DNA from: an uncultured Lentisphaerota bacterium
GTDB taxonomy: Bacteria; Verrucomicrobiota; Kiritimatiellia; CAIQIC01
Direction of reading: 5' to 3'
Assembly (NCBI GenBank): GCA_903889245.1
Contig: CAISWQ010000087.1
Span: 25,375 to 89,374, forward strand
DNA: 64,000 bases
Every line of letters starts with the position of its first letter. Position 1 is the stretch's first letter. This document shows, in pieces, positions 53,493-62,618 of this stretch. Made by a program: the position numbers and the translations under genes. The notes under the pieces were generated by a model. The model ran no database searches, was not told the DNA's origin, and saw only the letters and a list, made by a program, of their open reading frames with translations.

Positions 53493-55948
53493 AGGCCGTG
53501 CGACGGCCGGTACACATCCGCCGGGTCAGAGACCCGGCCTACAGCGGTGTTGTGACCGATCGCCCCCCGCCGGCTTGTCCGGCAGGTGAAGAAGTTCCAA
53601 GGCTAAAGCCTGCTAACGCCAAAACTTCCGCTCCGCTGGGGCAAGCCCCGCGGGGGCGCCGGCCTTCGTTACCTTGGTTGGCTTCTGTGCAACTCCTGCT
53701 CCTCTTCTCTTCCACCAGCGCTACGGAGATCGGCCAGAAACTGCAAGACACGCCACAGGCGGCGCTCTGGTGGGCTGCGTCCGGCTGGAAGATTCGTCCT
53801 GATACGCCATTGCCCACGGCGCGTGGCGAGTGCGCCAGCGTCCGCGCCGCTCGTAACGAGGCCGAGGCCGTGCAGCTCATCCTCACGCCACGCACACCGC
53901 TCACCGGACTCACGGTGACGGTCAGCGAGCTCGCGGGGCCGCAGGGTGCGAACATTTCCGCCGCCGCCGTGGACGTGCTGCGCGTCGCCTACGTGAACAT
54001 CACCGAGCCCACCGACAAGAGCGCGCAGACCGGACTCTGGCCCGATCCACTGCCGCCGCTGGCCGCGCCGCTCGATCTGGCTGCCCACAAGCATCAAGCC
54101 TTCTGGCTGCGCGTCCGCGTGCCGCGCGCGTCCGCGGCCGGCCTCTACACCGGCTGTGTGAAATTCGCCGCGCAAGGTTTTGCCGCCGAGGCGCCGCTTG
54201 CCGTCGAGGTCTTCGACTTCACGCTGCCCGACGAGATGACCTGCCAGACCGCGTTCGGTTTCTCGCCCGAGATGGTCTTCCGCTATCACGGCGTGAAGAC
54301 CGGGGCCGACAAGCGCGCGCTGCTGGAGAAATATTTCGACTCCTTTGCGGCGCATCACATCTCGCCCTATGACCCCGCGCCGCTCGATCCCATCCGCGTG
54401 AGCTGGCCCGCCGTCAAACGTCCGCCCTCGAAATGGCGCGACTGGGACGGCGTCCGCCTTGTCACCAACGAAGTCACCGGTGGCCAGGGCGCACTCGCGC
54501 TGTTCGATGACAACCCCAAGGCGTGCGTCGCGGCGGCCTATCGGTCCCGCATCGCGCTTCCGCCCGGCGGTCTGCGCCTGAAGCTCAAGTACCGCACCGC
54601 GCTGCCGGGCCGCGACGCGATGCTTTCGCTGAACCACTATCGCAACGACGGCTCGTGGATGAGCGGCTGCAACAACGATATTGTGCTGCCCGGCAGCGGG
54701 CGCTGGGAGACGTTCGACCAGCTCCTGACCAACTTCCCCGCCGGCGCTGTGGCGGTACAGGTGAATTTCTGGGCGACGCAGTGGACCGACGCCGGCGAGA
54801 AAACCGGGCTGACGTGGTTCGACGACATCAGCCTGCGCGCCGCCGGCGGGCCGGAGCTGCTGCCCGGCGGCGACTTCGAGCCGCCGGAGTTTGGCGATAG
54901 CGGTGCGACGGAGGAGCAGCTCCAGGTCGGCCTCGACTTCGCCGCGTGGGACAAGGCCGTTGCCGCCGCGCTCGCGCGCTGGAAATTCAACACGTTCCAG
55001 ATCCACGTGAGCGGCCTCGGCAGCGGCACCTACGAAGGCCACGGCCAGCCCGCGTTGCATGGCTTCCCGGAGGGCACGCGCGAATATGACGTGATGCTCA
55101 AGAGTTATCTCGGCGGGCTCGACCGCCACCTGCGCGAGCGCGGCTGGCAGGACAAGGCCTTCGTCTACTGGTTCGACGAACCCGCCGCCCACCAGTTCGA
55201 GTTCGTCCGCCAGGGCTGCGAGAAGCTAAAGCGCCTCGCGCCCGGCTTGCGTCGCATGATGACCATCCAGCCCGACCCGGTCATGTACGGCGGCCCGAAC
55301 CTCTGGTGCCCGGTCTCGCCGCGCTTCGAGGCCGCGCGTGCCGACGAGCGCCGGAAAGCCGGCGAACATTTCTGGTGGTACATCTGCTGTTTCCCGAAGA
55401 CGCCCTATGCCACCGAGTTCATAGATCATCCCGGCACGGAGTTGCGCGTCTGGCTCTGGCAGACCTTCCAGCGCCGCATCGAGGGTATCCTGATCTGGGA
55501 AACGGTTTGGTGGACCAGCCCGACCGCCTATCCCGACCGGCAGCAGCCGCAGAATCCATGGACCGATCCCATGAGCTGGATCAGCGGCGAGGCCCCGCTG
55601 AAGAAACGGCAGGGTTGGGGCAACGGCGACGGCCGCTTCCTTTATCCGCCGGAGAGCTGCGCCGACGGCAAGCCCGCCGCGCCGGTGCTCGCGCCGCCGG
55701 TGGACTCCATCCGCTGGGAGCTGCTGCGCGACGGCCTCGAGGACTATGAATATCTCGCGCTCCTCCAGCGCGCGCTCGCCGCGCGGAAGGATGTGAGCGC
55801 GGAAAAACGCCGTGCCTATGAAGCGCTGCTGGAAGTTCCGCCGGAGATCAGCAGGAGCATGACCGACTTCGCGCGCGAGCCCGCGCCCCTCGAACAGCGC
55901 CGCGAGGCCCTCGCCCACGCCCTCGCCGAGTTGTACCGGAAAAACTGA
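53489..55948 (+). CDS. GH123-like / DUF4091 secreted glycoside hydrolase
   Basis: 819 residues from ATG 53489. The core has an N-terminal beta-sandwich ('ECASVRAARNEAEAVQLIL') and a barrel with 'TFQIHVSGLGSG', 'AFVYWFDEPAAHQFEF' (Asp-Glu pair, the GH123-type catalytic site) and 'GILIWETVWWTSP', ending with 'DGLEDYEYLALLQRAL', the DUF4091 signature. It is probably an N-acetylhexosaminidase-type enzyme. The likely export signal ('LPWLASVQLLLLFSSTSAT') begins at about residue 60; the first 60 codons include a CCGGGTC hairpin repeat and look like an insertion. Confidence 0.85.
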   Translation: MKAVRRPVHIRRVRDPAYSGVVTDRPPPACPAGEEVPRLKPANAKTSAPLGQAPRGRRPSLPWLASVQLLLLFSSTSATEIGQKLQDTPQAALWWAASGWKIRPDTPLPTARGECASVRAARNEAEAVQLILTPRTPLTGLTVTVSELAGPQGANISAAAVDVLRVAYVNITEPTDKSAQTGLWPDPLPPLAAPLDLAAHKHQAFWLRVRVPRASAAGLYTGCVKFAAQGFAAEAPLAVEVFDFTLPDEMTCQTAFGFSPEMVFRYHGVKTGADKRALLEKYFDSFAAHHISPYDPAPLDPIRVSWPAVKRPPSKWRDWDGVRLVTNEVTGGQGALALFDDNPKACVAAAYRSRIALPPGGLRLKLKYRTALPGRDAMLSLNHYRNDGSWMSGCNNDIVLPGSGRWETFDQLLTNFPAGAVAVQVNFWATQWTDAGEKTGLTWFDDISLRAAGGPELLPGGDFEPPEFGDSGATEEQLQVGLDFAAWDKAVAAALARWKFNTFQIHVSGLGSGTYEGHGQPALHGFPEGTREYDVMLKSYLGGLDRHLRERGWQDKAFVYWFDEPAAHQFEFVRQGCEKLKRLAPGLRRMMTIQPDPVMYGGPNLWCPVSPRFEAARADERRKAGEHFWWYICCFPKTPYATEFIDHPGTELRVWLWQTFQRRIEGILIWETVWWTSPTAYPDRQQPQNPWTDPMSWISGEAPLKKRQGWGNGDGRFLYPPESCADGKPAAPVLAPPVDSIRWELLRDGLEDYEYLALLQRALAARKDVSAEKRRAYEALLEVPPEISRSMTDFAREPAPLEQRREALAHALAELYRKN
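53520..53543. repeat. 24-bp hairpin repeat within a coding region
   Basis: GCCGGGTCAGAGACCCGGCC plus TACA; the stem CCGGGTC pairs with GACCCGG around a 3-base loop. It is in frame near the start of the DUF4091 gene. Related copies: 60765-60788, 60820-60843 (inverted) and 63976-63999. Confidence 0.92.
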
Positions 55949-55956
55949 CAGGAATT

Positions 55957-56003
55957 TTCCAAGCATTGGACAAGCTCACGCATCACTTTTCCAAGGTTTG
56001 GAA
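55957..56003. repeat. Palindrome pair, 32-bp spacing
   Basis: A copy lacking its last base at 55957-55971 and TTCCAAGGTTTGGAA at 55989-56003, in the gap after the DUF4091 gene. Confidence 0.88.
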
Positions 56004-56051
56004 GGCCAATAGGTCATTGAACCTTCCGCTGGCTTGTGGCACAAACAGGAA

Positions 56052-56243
56052 ATGGACGAGGAGCAGATCATCGCGGGCTTGCGTAGCGGCGACGCCGCGG
56101 CGCTGGAGGCCCTGCTGGTCCACTATGGAGACCGCTTGGTGCGCTCCGCCTTCGTGCTCTGCGGCAACGCGGCCGAGGCGCAGGATCTCACCCAAGAGAC
56201 GTTGCTCCAAGCCCGCCAAGCGGCGCAGCGTTTTCGGGGATGA
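56052..56243 (+). pseudogene. Truncated ECF sigma factor (region 2 only)
   Basis: 63 residues that follow the start of an ECF sigma-70 factor: 'EEQIIAGLRSGDAAALEALL' and 'GDRLVRSAFVLCGNAAEAQD', 'LTQETLLQARQAAQRFRG', then a stop. A whole ECF factor has about 180 residues; the end of region 2 and all of region 4 (the -35 reading domain) are missing. Its stop overlaps the next start by 4 bases. It may be a decayed gene, or an N-terminal fragment that still binds core polymerase. Confidence 0.75.
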
Positions 56244-56701
56244 ACGACACTCACTCCATGAAGACGATGCCACCAAACGACCAACTGGAGTTGTGCGCAG
56301 ACGAGGCCGCGTTGGCCTTGGCCTTGCAAGCGGCCCTCCGGCAGCGCGCGCAAACGCTGCACCTCGCGCCGGCGGTGCGCGCCCATGTGCTCGCGGCTGT
56401 CGTACCCCGGCGCGACTGGAACTGGTGGTGGCGCCCGGTCTGCGCGGCAGCCGCGGCCGCCTGCGTGTTGCTGACGGTGCTGTTTTTCGCGCTCAAGCTG
56501 CGGCGTCATCCTGTGGCGGAGTTCACCTGCCTGATCACGATCCCTGATCACACGGTGCGCACCGAATGGAAGTCGCCGACCCACGTCGTCATCCAGCGCA
56601 GCGCCGGCTGGCAGGAGCGCCGGCTGATGGTGTCGCGGTACAATGGCACGGACGCCTACGGCCTGTTCGTGGCGCGTCCCGCAGCGAGTTTGTGGAAATA
56701 A
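56240..56701 (+). CDS. Single-pass membrane protein, anti-sigma-like
   Basis: 153 residues; ATG 56240 overlaps the sigma stop (a later ATG at 56258 is possible). A cytosolic helical part of about 60 residues precedes one membrane helix ('PVCAAAAAACVLLTVLFFAL') and a periplasmic domain of about 75 residues ('EFTCLITIPDHTVRTEWKSP'). This topology and position behind an ECF gene suggest an anti-sigma factor, but no zinc anti-sigma (HxxxCxxC) motif is present. Function is inferred from context. Confidence 0.65.
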   Translation: MNDTHSMKTMPPNDQLELCADEAALALALQAALRQRAQTLHLAPAVRAHVLAAVVPRRDWNWWWRPVCAAAAAACVLLTVLFFALKLRRHPVAEFTCLITIPDHTVRTEWKSPTHVVIQRSAGWQERRLMVSRYNGTDAYGLFVARPAASLWK

Positions 56702-56720
56702 CCCTGAAAGGAAAACCAGC

Positions 56721-57392
56721 ATGAAGCCGATTCTGTTCGTCCTGTTAATCAGCGGCCTGTTCCCGGCCTGGGCCGGCGGCGTCCCACTCACGGACCAAGC
56801 CCTGCCCAAGGAGCTGGTCGCCAAGCTGCATAAAAACATCACCGTGGAGTTCAAGGAATGCGCGTTCAGCGATGTGATCGAGTATCTGCGCAAGACGTCC
56901 GATCTGAATTTCATCGTGCCGCGGGGTAGCGATACGAAAATCACCTTAAGCCTCAAGAATATGCCGTTGAAACAGGTCATCGGCTTTCTCGGCGAACTGG
57001 CCGACCTGAACGCCACCGTGGAGGACAGCTCCGTGGTCTTCCGGCCCAAGGCCGGCATCGCCGTGGCCGGTACGGGCGGGGATCATTACAAGCTGGAGAC
57101 CTCCGTCGAATCAGCCGGTTCGGCCCATCAGTACGTGGTCGCCGTCAAGATTCAACGCTCGCCGGACGGTCAGAAATGGGACGTGCTTTCCGCACCGAAG
57201 CTTCTCGTGAGGGCCGGCCAGGAAGGCAAGATCGAGATCAAGAACGAGAAGTCCGGCGACGGCATCGAATGCACGGTGCTGGTGAGCGAAATTGCCGCCG
57301 GTACCGTGGAGATGTCGGTGGCCTGCAAGCTCAAGGAAACCGGAAAACCGCAGTGGCAGAGCGAGCTGAAGACCCGCATCAAGCTGCCCTGA
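56721..57392 (+). CDS. Secretin/TonB N-domain-type periplasmic protein
   Basis: 223 residues, ATG behind AAAGGAAAACC, with signal peptide 'PILFVLLISGLFPAWAGG'. Residues about 35-115 match the STN / secretin N0-like fold: 'ITVEFKECAFSDVIEYLRKT', 'LNFIVPRG', 'ITLSLKNMPLKQVIGFLGEL', 'SSVVFRPK'. The second half is a beta domain ('YVVAVKIQRSPDGQKWDVLS') that resembles the regulator-like secretin domain. It could be a signalling partner of the anti-sigma protein 19 bases upstream, or an orphan secretin-like protein. Not a full secretin (no pore domain). Confidence 0.7.
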   Translation: MKPILFVLLISGLFPAWAGGVPLTDQALPKELVAKLHKNITVEFKECAFSDVIEYLRKTSDLNFIVPRGSDTKITLSLKNMPLKQVIGFLGELADLNATVEDSSVVFRPKAGIAVAGTGGDHYKLETSVESAGSAHQYVVAVKIQRSPDGQKWDVLSAPKLLVRAGQEGKIEIKNEKSGDGIECTVLVSEIAAGTVEMSVACKLKETGKPQWQSELKTRIKLP

Positions 57393-57495
57393 CGGTCATT
57401 CGAGCGAGATTGGCCTGCGTTGCAGACTGTAGATAAAATCGGGCGTTCTCTCTGACGGCAAACCTGTTCGCACCGCGCCTTCAAGCCAGAAAACA

Positions 57496-60400
57496 TCACA
57501 TCCCAGACTTGCGTAGCTCACGAATGCGCCAGAGGTAATAGATCGCAGGGTAGACGAGCAGCTCCATCAGCGTCGAGGTGACGACGCCGCCAACCATCGG
57601 CGTGGCGATGCGCTTCATCACGTCGGCGCCCGCGCCGTGGCTCCAGAGGATCGGCAGCAGGCCGGCGATGATCACCGCGGCGGTCATCGCCTTCGGGCGC
57701 ACGCGCTTGACGGCGCCATAATAGATCGCGTCGCGCAGGTCGACCGCGCCGTGCAGGCGGCCGGAGTTTTTCCATTCGCCGTGGGCGAGGTCGAGATAGA
57801 GCAGCATGACCACGCCAGTCTCGGCATCGAGACCGGCGAGCGCGATGATGCCGACCCAGACGGCGACGCTCAGGTTGTAGCCGAGCAGCCACAGCACCGC
57901 GAAGGCGCCGACCAGAGAGAACGGGACCGCGAGCATCACGATCGCGGTTTTGACCAGCGAGCGCGTGTTGAGGAAGATGATCAGCACGATCAGCAGCAGC
58001 GTCAGCGGGATGACGACGAGCAGCCGCTCCTGCGCGCGTTTCATGTATTCAAATTGCCCGCTCCAGAACAGATTGTAGCCGTGCGGCATCTCGATCTTCC
58101 CGCCGGCGATGGCGGCGTTGACCGTGCGCATCGCGGCCTGCACATAGCGGCCGAGGTCGGTGTCCTTCACGTCCACGTAGATCCACGCGTTCGGCACGGC
58201 GGCCTCGCTCTTCACGCCCATCGGCGCGCGGACCAGTTCGAGCCGCGCGAGCTGGCCGAGCGGCACCTGCGCGCCGCCGGGCGTCGGGATGCTGATGTTG
58301 CGGAGCGCATCGAGGTTCTCGCGGAAGTCGCGGTTGTAGCGCAGCGTGATCGCGTAGCGCTCCAGCCCCTCGACCGTCGTCGTCAGCGGCATGCCGCCGA
58401 GCGCGACGGCGAGCACGTCCTGCACATCCGCGAGGCGCAGGCCGTAGCGCGCGATCGCGTCGCGATCAATGTGGAACTCGATGTAGTTGCCGCCCATCAC
58501 GCGCTCGGCGTAGGCGCTCGCCGTGCCCGGTACGGTGCGGATCACCGCCTCGATCTGCGCGCCGATGCGTTCGAGCGTGACGAGGTCGGGACCGGCCACC
58601 TTGATGCCAATCGGCGTCTTGATGCCGGTGGCGAGCATGTCAATGCGCGTCTTGATCGGCATCGTCCACGCGTTGTTCAGGCCGGGGATTTGCACCGCTT
58701 CGTTCAGCGCGTCCACCAGTTCCTCCGGCGTGCGGCGGCGATGCGCTACCACGCGGCCGGCGTCGTCGCGGATCTCCACGGCGGGCCACTCGCGCTCGTC
58801 CTTGAGCATGATCGTGGTTTCGAGCATGTCGAGCGGCGCGGGATCGGTCGCGGTCTCGGCGCGACCGGCCTTGCCGAAGACGCTCGCGACCTCCGGGAAT
58901 TTCTTGATGAGCTTGTCGGTCGTCTGCAAGACCTCGCGTGCCTTGGTCGGCGAGAGGCCGGGGAACGTCGTCGGCATATAGAGCAAATCGCCCTCGTAGA
59001 GCGGCGGCATGAACTCCGAGCCGATATTTTCCCACGGGAAAAGCTTTCCGACGCGCGCGGCGGCGTCCTTGAGCGGGCCGGCGGGCAGGTGCGCCGTCAC
59101 CAGCGCGTTCCACGGCAGGAACACCCACGCGACCAGCGCAGCGGCGGTGGTGATGACCGCGCGGCGGTGGGCAATGACGAAATCAATCGCCGGGTGATAG
59201 AGCCAGATCAGGAACCGGTTGATCGGGTTTTTCTCCTCCGCCGGAATTTTCCCGCGGATGAACCAGCCCATCAGCACCGGCGCGAGCGTGAGCGAGAGCA
59301 GCGCGGCCGCGGCCATCGCGTAGGTCTTGGTGAACGCCAGCGGCTTGAACAACCGGCCCTCCTGCTCCTGCAGCGTGAAGACCGGCAGGAACGAGACCGT
59401 GATGACCAGCAGCGAATAGAACAGCGTCGGTCCCACCTCGACCGCGGCGTCGCGGATGATCTGCCAGTGCGGTTTCTTCCCGGCATCGCGCTCAAGGTGC
59501 TTGTGCGCGTTCTCGATCATGATGATGACCGCATCCACCATCGCGCCGATGGCGATGGCGATGCCGCCGAGGCTCATGATGTTCGAGCTGATGCCCTGCC
59601 CGAACATGACGAGGAACGAGGCGAGCACAGCCACCGGCAGGATGATGATCGCGACCAGCGCGCTGCGCAGGTGCAGCAGGAACGCGAGGCAGACCAGCGC
59701 CACGACCAGGCTTTCTTCCAGCAGTTTTTCTTGCAGCGTTTTGACCGCGCGCTGGATCAGCGCACTACGGTCATAGACAATCGTCGCCTTCACATCCGGT
59801 GGCAGGCCCGCCATCGCCTGGTCAAGCCGCTGCTTCACGTCGAGGATCACCTGCCGCGCGTTCGCGCCGTAGCGCACCACGACGATGCCGCCAACCGCCT
59901 CGCCCTCGCCGTTGAACTCGGCGATGCCGCGCCGCATATCGGAGCCAAGCTGCACCTCCGCCACCTGCCCGAGCAGAATCGGCACGCCCTTCTCCCCCAC
60001 GCCGACGGCGATCTTCTTCAGGTCATCGAGCCCGCGCACGTAACCGCGGACGCGCAGCATGAACTCCTTTTCCGCCAGCTCCAGCGAGCGCCCGCCGACC
60101 TCGCCGTTGCTGCGCTCGATGGCCATCGCCACCTCGTGCAGCGCGAGGTTATAGGCGCGCAGGCGGTTCGGATCCACCACCACCTGATATTGCTTCACGA
60201 ACCCGCCGACGCTCGCGACCTCCGCGACGCCCTCGACCGCCGCGAGCTGGTAGCGCAGATACCAGTCCTGCATCGAGCGCAACTCGGCGAGGTCGCGGTT
60301 CGTCGAGGTCAGCGAGTACATGAACGCCCAGCCGACGCCGGTCGCGTCCGGCCCGAGCACCGGCGCGACGCCCTTGGGCAGGCGGTCGCCGAGTCCGCTC

Positions 60401-60741
60401 AAATATTCCAGCACGCGGCTGCGCGCCCAGTAGGGATCGGTGCCGTCCTCGAAGATCACATAGACGAACGAGAAACCGTAGAACGAGTAGCCGCGCACCA
60501 CCTTCGCCTTCGGCACCGAGAGCATTTTCGTCGTCAGCGGATACGTGACCTGGTCCTGCACGATCTGCGGCGCCTGGCCGGGCCACTCGGTATAGACGAT
60601 CACCTGTACATCGGAGAGGTCGGGGATCGCGTCGAGCGGCATGTTGCGCACCGCATAGACGCCGCCCACCACCGCCGCGGCCACCGCCAGCAACACGACG
60701 AACTTGTTGTGCAGCGCGAAATCTATGACGCGGCTAAGCAT
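57496..60741 (-). CDS. cusA: Heavy-metal efflux RND pump, CusA/CzcA type
   Basis: 1081 residues, full length. Motifs of the heavy-metal RND group: 'PLDAIPDLSDVQVIVYTEWP', 'GGIAIAIGAMVDAVIIMIEN' in helix 4 (proton relay Asp) and 'AWTMPIKTRIDMLATGIKTP'. The Met-containing porter segments and the 'GAMVDAVIIMIENAHK' form favour Cu(I)/Ag(I) (CusA-like) over divalent-cation CzcA, an inference. It is the inner-membrane motor of the CusCBA complex with the two upstream genes on the same strand. Confidence 0.93.
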   Translation of the reverse strand: MLSRVIDFALHNKFVVLLAVAAAVVGGVYAVRNMPLDAIPDLSDVQVIVYTEWPGQAPQIVQDQVTYPLTTKMLSVPKAKVVRGYSFYGFSFVYVIFEDGTDPYWARSRVLEYLSGLGDRLPKGVAPVLGPDATGVGWAFMYSLTSTNRDLAELRSMQDWYLRYQLAAVEGVAEVASVGGFVKQYQVVVDPNRLRAYNLALHEVAMAIERSNGEVGGRSLELAEKEFMLRVRGYVRGLDDLKKIAVGVGEKGVPILLGQVAEVQLGSDMRRGIAEFNGEGEAVGGIVVVRYGANARQVILDVKQRLDQAMAGLPPDVKATIVYDRSALIQRAVKTLQEKLLEESLVVALVCLAFLLHLRSALVAIIILPVAVLASFLVMFGQGISSNIMSLGGIAIAIGAMVDAVIIMIENAHKHLERDAGKKPHWQIIRDAAVEVGPTLFYSLLVITVSFLPVFTLQEQEGRLFKPLAFTKTYAMAAAALLSLTLAPVLMGWFIRGKIPAEEKNPINRFLIWLYHPAIDFVIAHRRAVITTAAALVAWVFLPWNALVTAHLPAGPLKDAAARVGKLFPWENIGSEFMPPLYEGDLLYMPTTFPGLSPTKAREVLQTTDKLIKKFPEVASVFGKAGRAETATDPAPLDMLETTIMLKDEREWPAVEIRDDAGRVVAHRRRTPEELVDALNEAVQIPGLNNAWTMPIKTRIDMLATGIKTPIGIKVAGPDLVTLERIGAQIEAVIRTVPGTASAYAERVMGGNYIEFHIDRDAIARYGLRLADVQDVLAVALGGMPLTTTVEGLERYAITLRYNRDFRENLDALRNISIPTPGGAQVPLGQLARLELVRAPMGVKSEAAVPNAWIYVDVKDTDLGRYVQAAMRTVNAAIAGGKIEMPHGYNLFWSGQFEYMKRAQERLLVVIPLTLLLIVLIIFLNTRSLVKTAIVMLAVPFSLVGAFAVLWLLGYNLSVAVWVGIIALAGLDAETGVVMLLYLDLAHGEWKNSGRLHGAVDLRDAIYYGAVKRVRPKAMTAAVIIAGLLPILWSHGAGADVMKRIATPMVGGVVTSTLMELLVYPAIYYLWRIRELRKSGM

Positions 60742-60764
60742 GGGCAGCCCGCCTTCCCGATGCC

Positions 60765-60843
60765 GCCGGGTCGGAGACCCGGCCTACAGGACACCCCGCG
60801 ACACGCGGCTCGAAACTGATGTAGGCCGGGTCTCCGACCCGGC
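60765..60843. repeat. Inverted pair of 24-bp CCGGGTC hairpin repeats
   Basis: Copy at 60765-60788 and an inverted copy at 60820-60843, 31 bp between, in the cusB-cusA gap. Each already forms a 7-bp hairpin; together they could form a longer one. Confidence 0.93.
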
Positions 60844-60877
60844 GCGCCCCACCCTCGCCGCGACCCGCCGCCCACCT

Positions 60878-60986
60878 TTCCAAGCCCTGGAAAATTTCAC
60901 TCCGGTTTTTCCAAGCCTTGGAAAACTGCGGCCCTGCTTTTTCCAATCCTTGGAAAATTCCGGAAATTATTTTCCAATCCCTGGAA
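60878..60986. repeat. Four palindromes at 31-32-bp spacing
   Basis: Copies at 60878, 60909, 60941 and 60972 (centres GCC/GCC/TCC/TCC; one with CTGGAA). They fill the rest of the 279-base gap between cusB and cusA. Confidence 0.95.
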
Positions 60987-61020
60987 AACCGACGACGAAA
61001 ATTTGGCGGCGTCCGGTGCA

Positions 61021-62421
61021 TTATTTTTTCTCCGCCGGGTGCAGCCGGCGCCACGCGGCTTCGGACTGCTTGCCGTGCGCGACGGTCGTGGTCGGCACGA
61101 GCTGCATCTCGCATTCCGGGCACAGGCCGGGCTTGTCGGTGACGATGTGCGCGTGCGAAGCCATCGGGCAGGTGTATTTCACGACGGCAGAAATGGCGGA
61201 TGGCGGAGCAGCCGTGGGCTGCTGCATTTTCTGGATCGCCTCGCGCAACTGGCTCTCGGAGTCGAGCATGAACTGGCCGGAGGTGACAATGCGCTCGCCT
61301 TCCTTCAAGCCATCGAGAATCTGCACCATGCCGTTCTCCGCGGTCGCGCCAAGCCGCACGGTGCGCGGGTCGAAGTGGCCGCCCTCGAGCGCGACGAACA
61401 CGGTGTTCTGTTCGCCGCTGCGCAACACGGCCATCTCCGGCACGAGCAGCACCGCCGGCTCCAGTTCGGATTCGAGCCGCACTTCAGCGAACATCCCCGG
61501 CTTGAGCAAATAGCCGGGGTTGGGAAATTCCATCCGCACCTTGGCCGTCCGCGTCTTCTCATCCACGTTCGGATAGAGGTAGGTCACCCGCCCGCGGAAA
61601 TGGCGGTCGGGCAGATAGGAGAGCGTGACCGTGGCCTCCTGTCCGGGCTTCACGAAGGCGAGGTCGCGCTCATAGATCTGCGCCTGAATCCAGACGAGGC
61701 CGAGGTCGGCGAGTTGGTAGAGCTTCATCCCCGCCTCGACCATCTGACCGGCGACGGCCATCTTCTCCAGCACGACGCCATCGGCCGGCGCGCGCACAGG
61801 CACGGTCTTCTGCGGCTGCCGCGACTTTTCCAGCGCGGCGATCTGCTCATCGGTGAAGTCGAAGAACTTCAGCTTGCGTTCCGCGCTCTGCCGGAGCGCC
61901 GCGCCCCCGCCCGCGCCGAGCGCCTGCACGAACTCGGCCTGCGCGCTGAAATATTCCGGCGCGTAGAAGTCGAACAGCACGTCGCCGCGGTGGACCTGCT
62001 GGCCGGTCGTGTCCACGTGGAGCTTCTCGATCCAGCCCTTCGCCTTGGTCGTCACCTCGGTCAGCGCCGCTTCGCTGTACTCGACATTGCCGACCGTGCG
62101 GATGATTTTGCGCAGCGGGCCGCGCGTAACCGTGGCGGTGCGAATGCCCATGTTCTGTACCGTCACCGGGTCAATCGCGATGGCCGCGCCTGCGGCGGCA
62201 TTCGTGCCGGCGTCCTGCTTGCGGATCGGCGTCAGCTTCATGCCGCAGATCGGGCAGTTGCCGGGATGATCCTGGACGATCTGCGGATGCATGCCGCAGG
62301 TGTAGAGCGTTTTCTCCGCCGCCGCGCCGGCGCTCCCGGGCTTGCCGCCCAGCCGGCTCACGCCCCAGCCGAGCAACACGCCCAGCAGAAGCACAACCAC
62401 CAACAGCAAACGAGTTTTCAT
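61021..62421 (-). CDS. cusB: Periplasmic adaptor of heavy-metal RND efflux (CusB-like) with two metal-binding ends
   Basis: 466 residues with an N-terminal membrane anchor/signal ('LLLVVVLLLGVLLGWGVS'). A heavy-metal-binding zinc-ribbon-like domain follows ('YTCGMHPQIV', 'CPICGMKLTP'). Then the membrane-fusion protein hairpin, lipoyl and barrel domains ('GWIEKLHVDTTGQQVHRGDV', 'VRAPADGVVLEKMAVAGQMV'). A second metal-binding unit of the same type is at the C-terminus ('YTCPMASHAHIV', 'CPECEMQLVP'). It links CusA to the outer-membrane channel and may hand metal to it. The tolC-like gene precedes it by 174 bases. Confidence 0.93.
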   Translation of the reverse strand: MKTRLLLVVVLLLGVLLGWGVSRLGGKPGSAGAAAEKTLYTCGMHPQIVQDHPGNCPICGMKLTPIRKQDAGTNAAAGAAIAIDPVTVQNMGIRTATVTRGPLRKIIRTVGNVEYSEAALTEVTTKAKGWIEKLHVDTTGQQVHRGDVLFDFYAPEYFSAQAEFVQALGAGGGAALRQSAERKLKFFDFTDEQIAALEKSRQPQKTVPVRAPADGVVLEKMAVAGQMVEAGMKLYQLADLGLVWIQAQIYERDLAFVKPGQEATVTLSYLPDRHFRGRVTYLYPNVDEKTRTAKVRMEFPNPGYLLKPGMFAEVRLESELEPAVLLVPEMAVLRSGEQNTVFVALEGGHFDPRTVRLGATAENGMVQILDGLKEGERIVTSGQFMLDSESQLREAIQKMQQPTAAPPSAISAVVKYTCPMASHAHIVTDKPGLCPECEMQLVPTTTVAHGKQSEAAWRRLHPAEKK

Positions 62422-62446
62422 AAAACGAAGTCCAGCCGCTGTGTTT

Positions 62447-62618
62447 TTGGAGTATTGGAGAGATGGAGTGCTGGAGTGTTGGAATTTTCAGAGGTTGCCG
62501 ATGAGGAAAGCCAACGCAGAATACTATTCATTCCTGCTCTTTCCCTCACTCCACCACTCCAATACTCCATTACTCCAATCTTTTTCATCGCTCCCTCACT
62601 CCAGTACTCCACCACTCC
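62447..62618. repeat. Inverted octamer-repeat element in the cus operon
   Basis: Left arm (about 62447-62483) in GGAGTATT/GGAGTGCT/GGAGTGTT units; right arm (62544-62618) in ACTCCACC/ACTCCAAT/ACTCCATT units, complementary. The right arm runs into the 3' end of the tolC-like gene and provides its last codons and stop. Confidence 0.88.

Noticed and set aside
57637..60819. 1060-aa plus-strand ORF opposite the RND pump
   Set aside because: Same cause; the product is rich in Arg, His and Asp with no recognisable fold, and the minus strand is a complete CusA-type pump.
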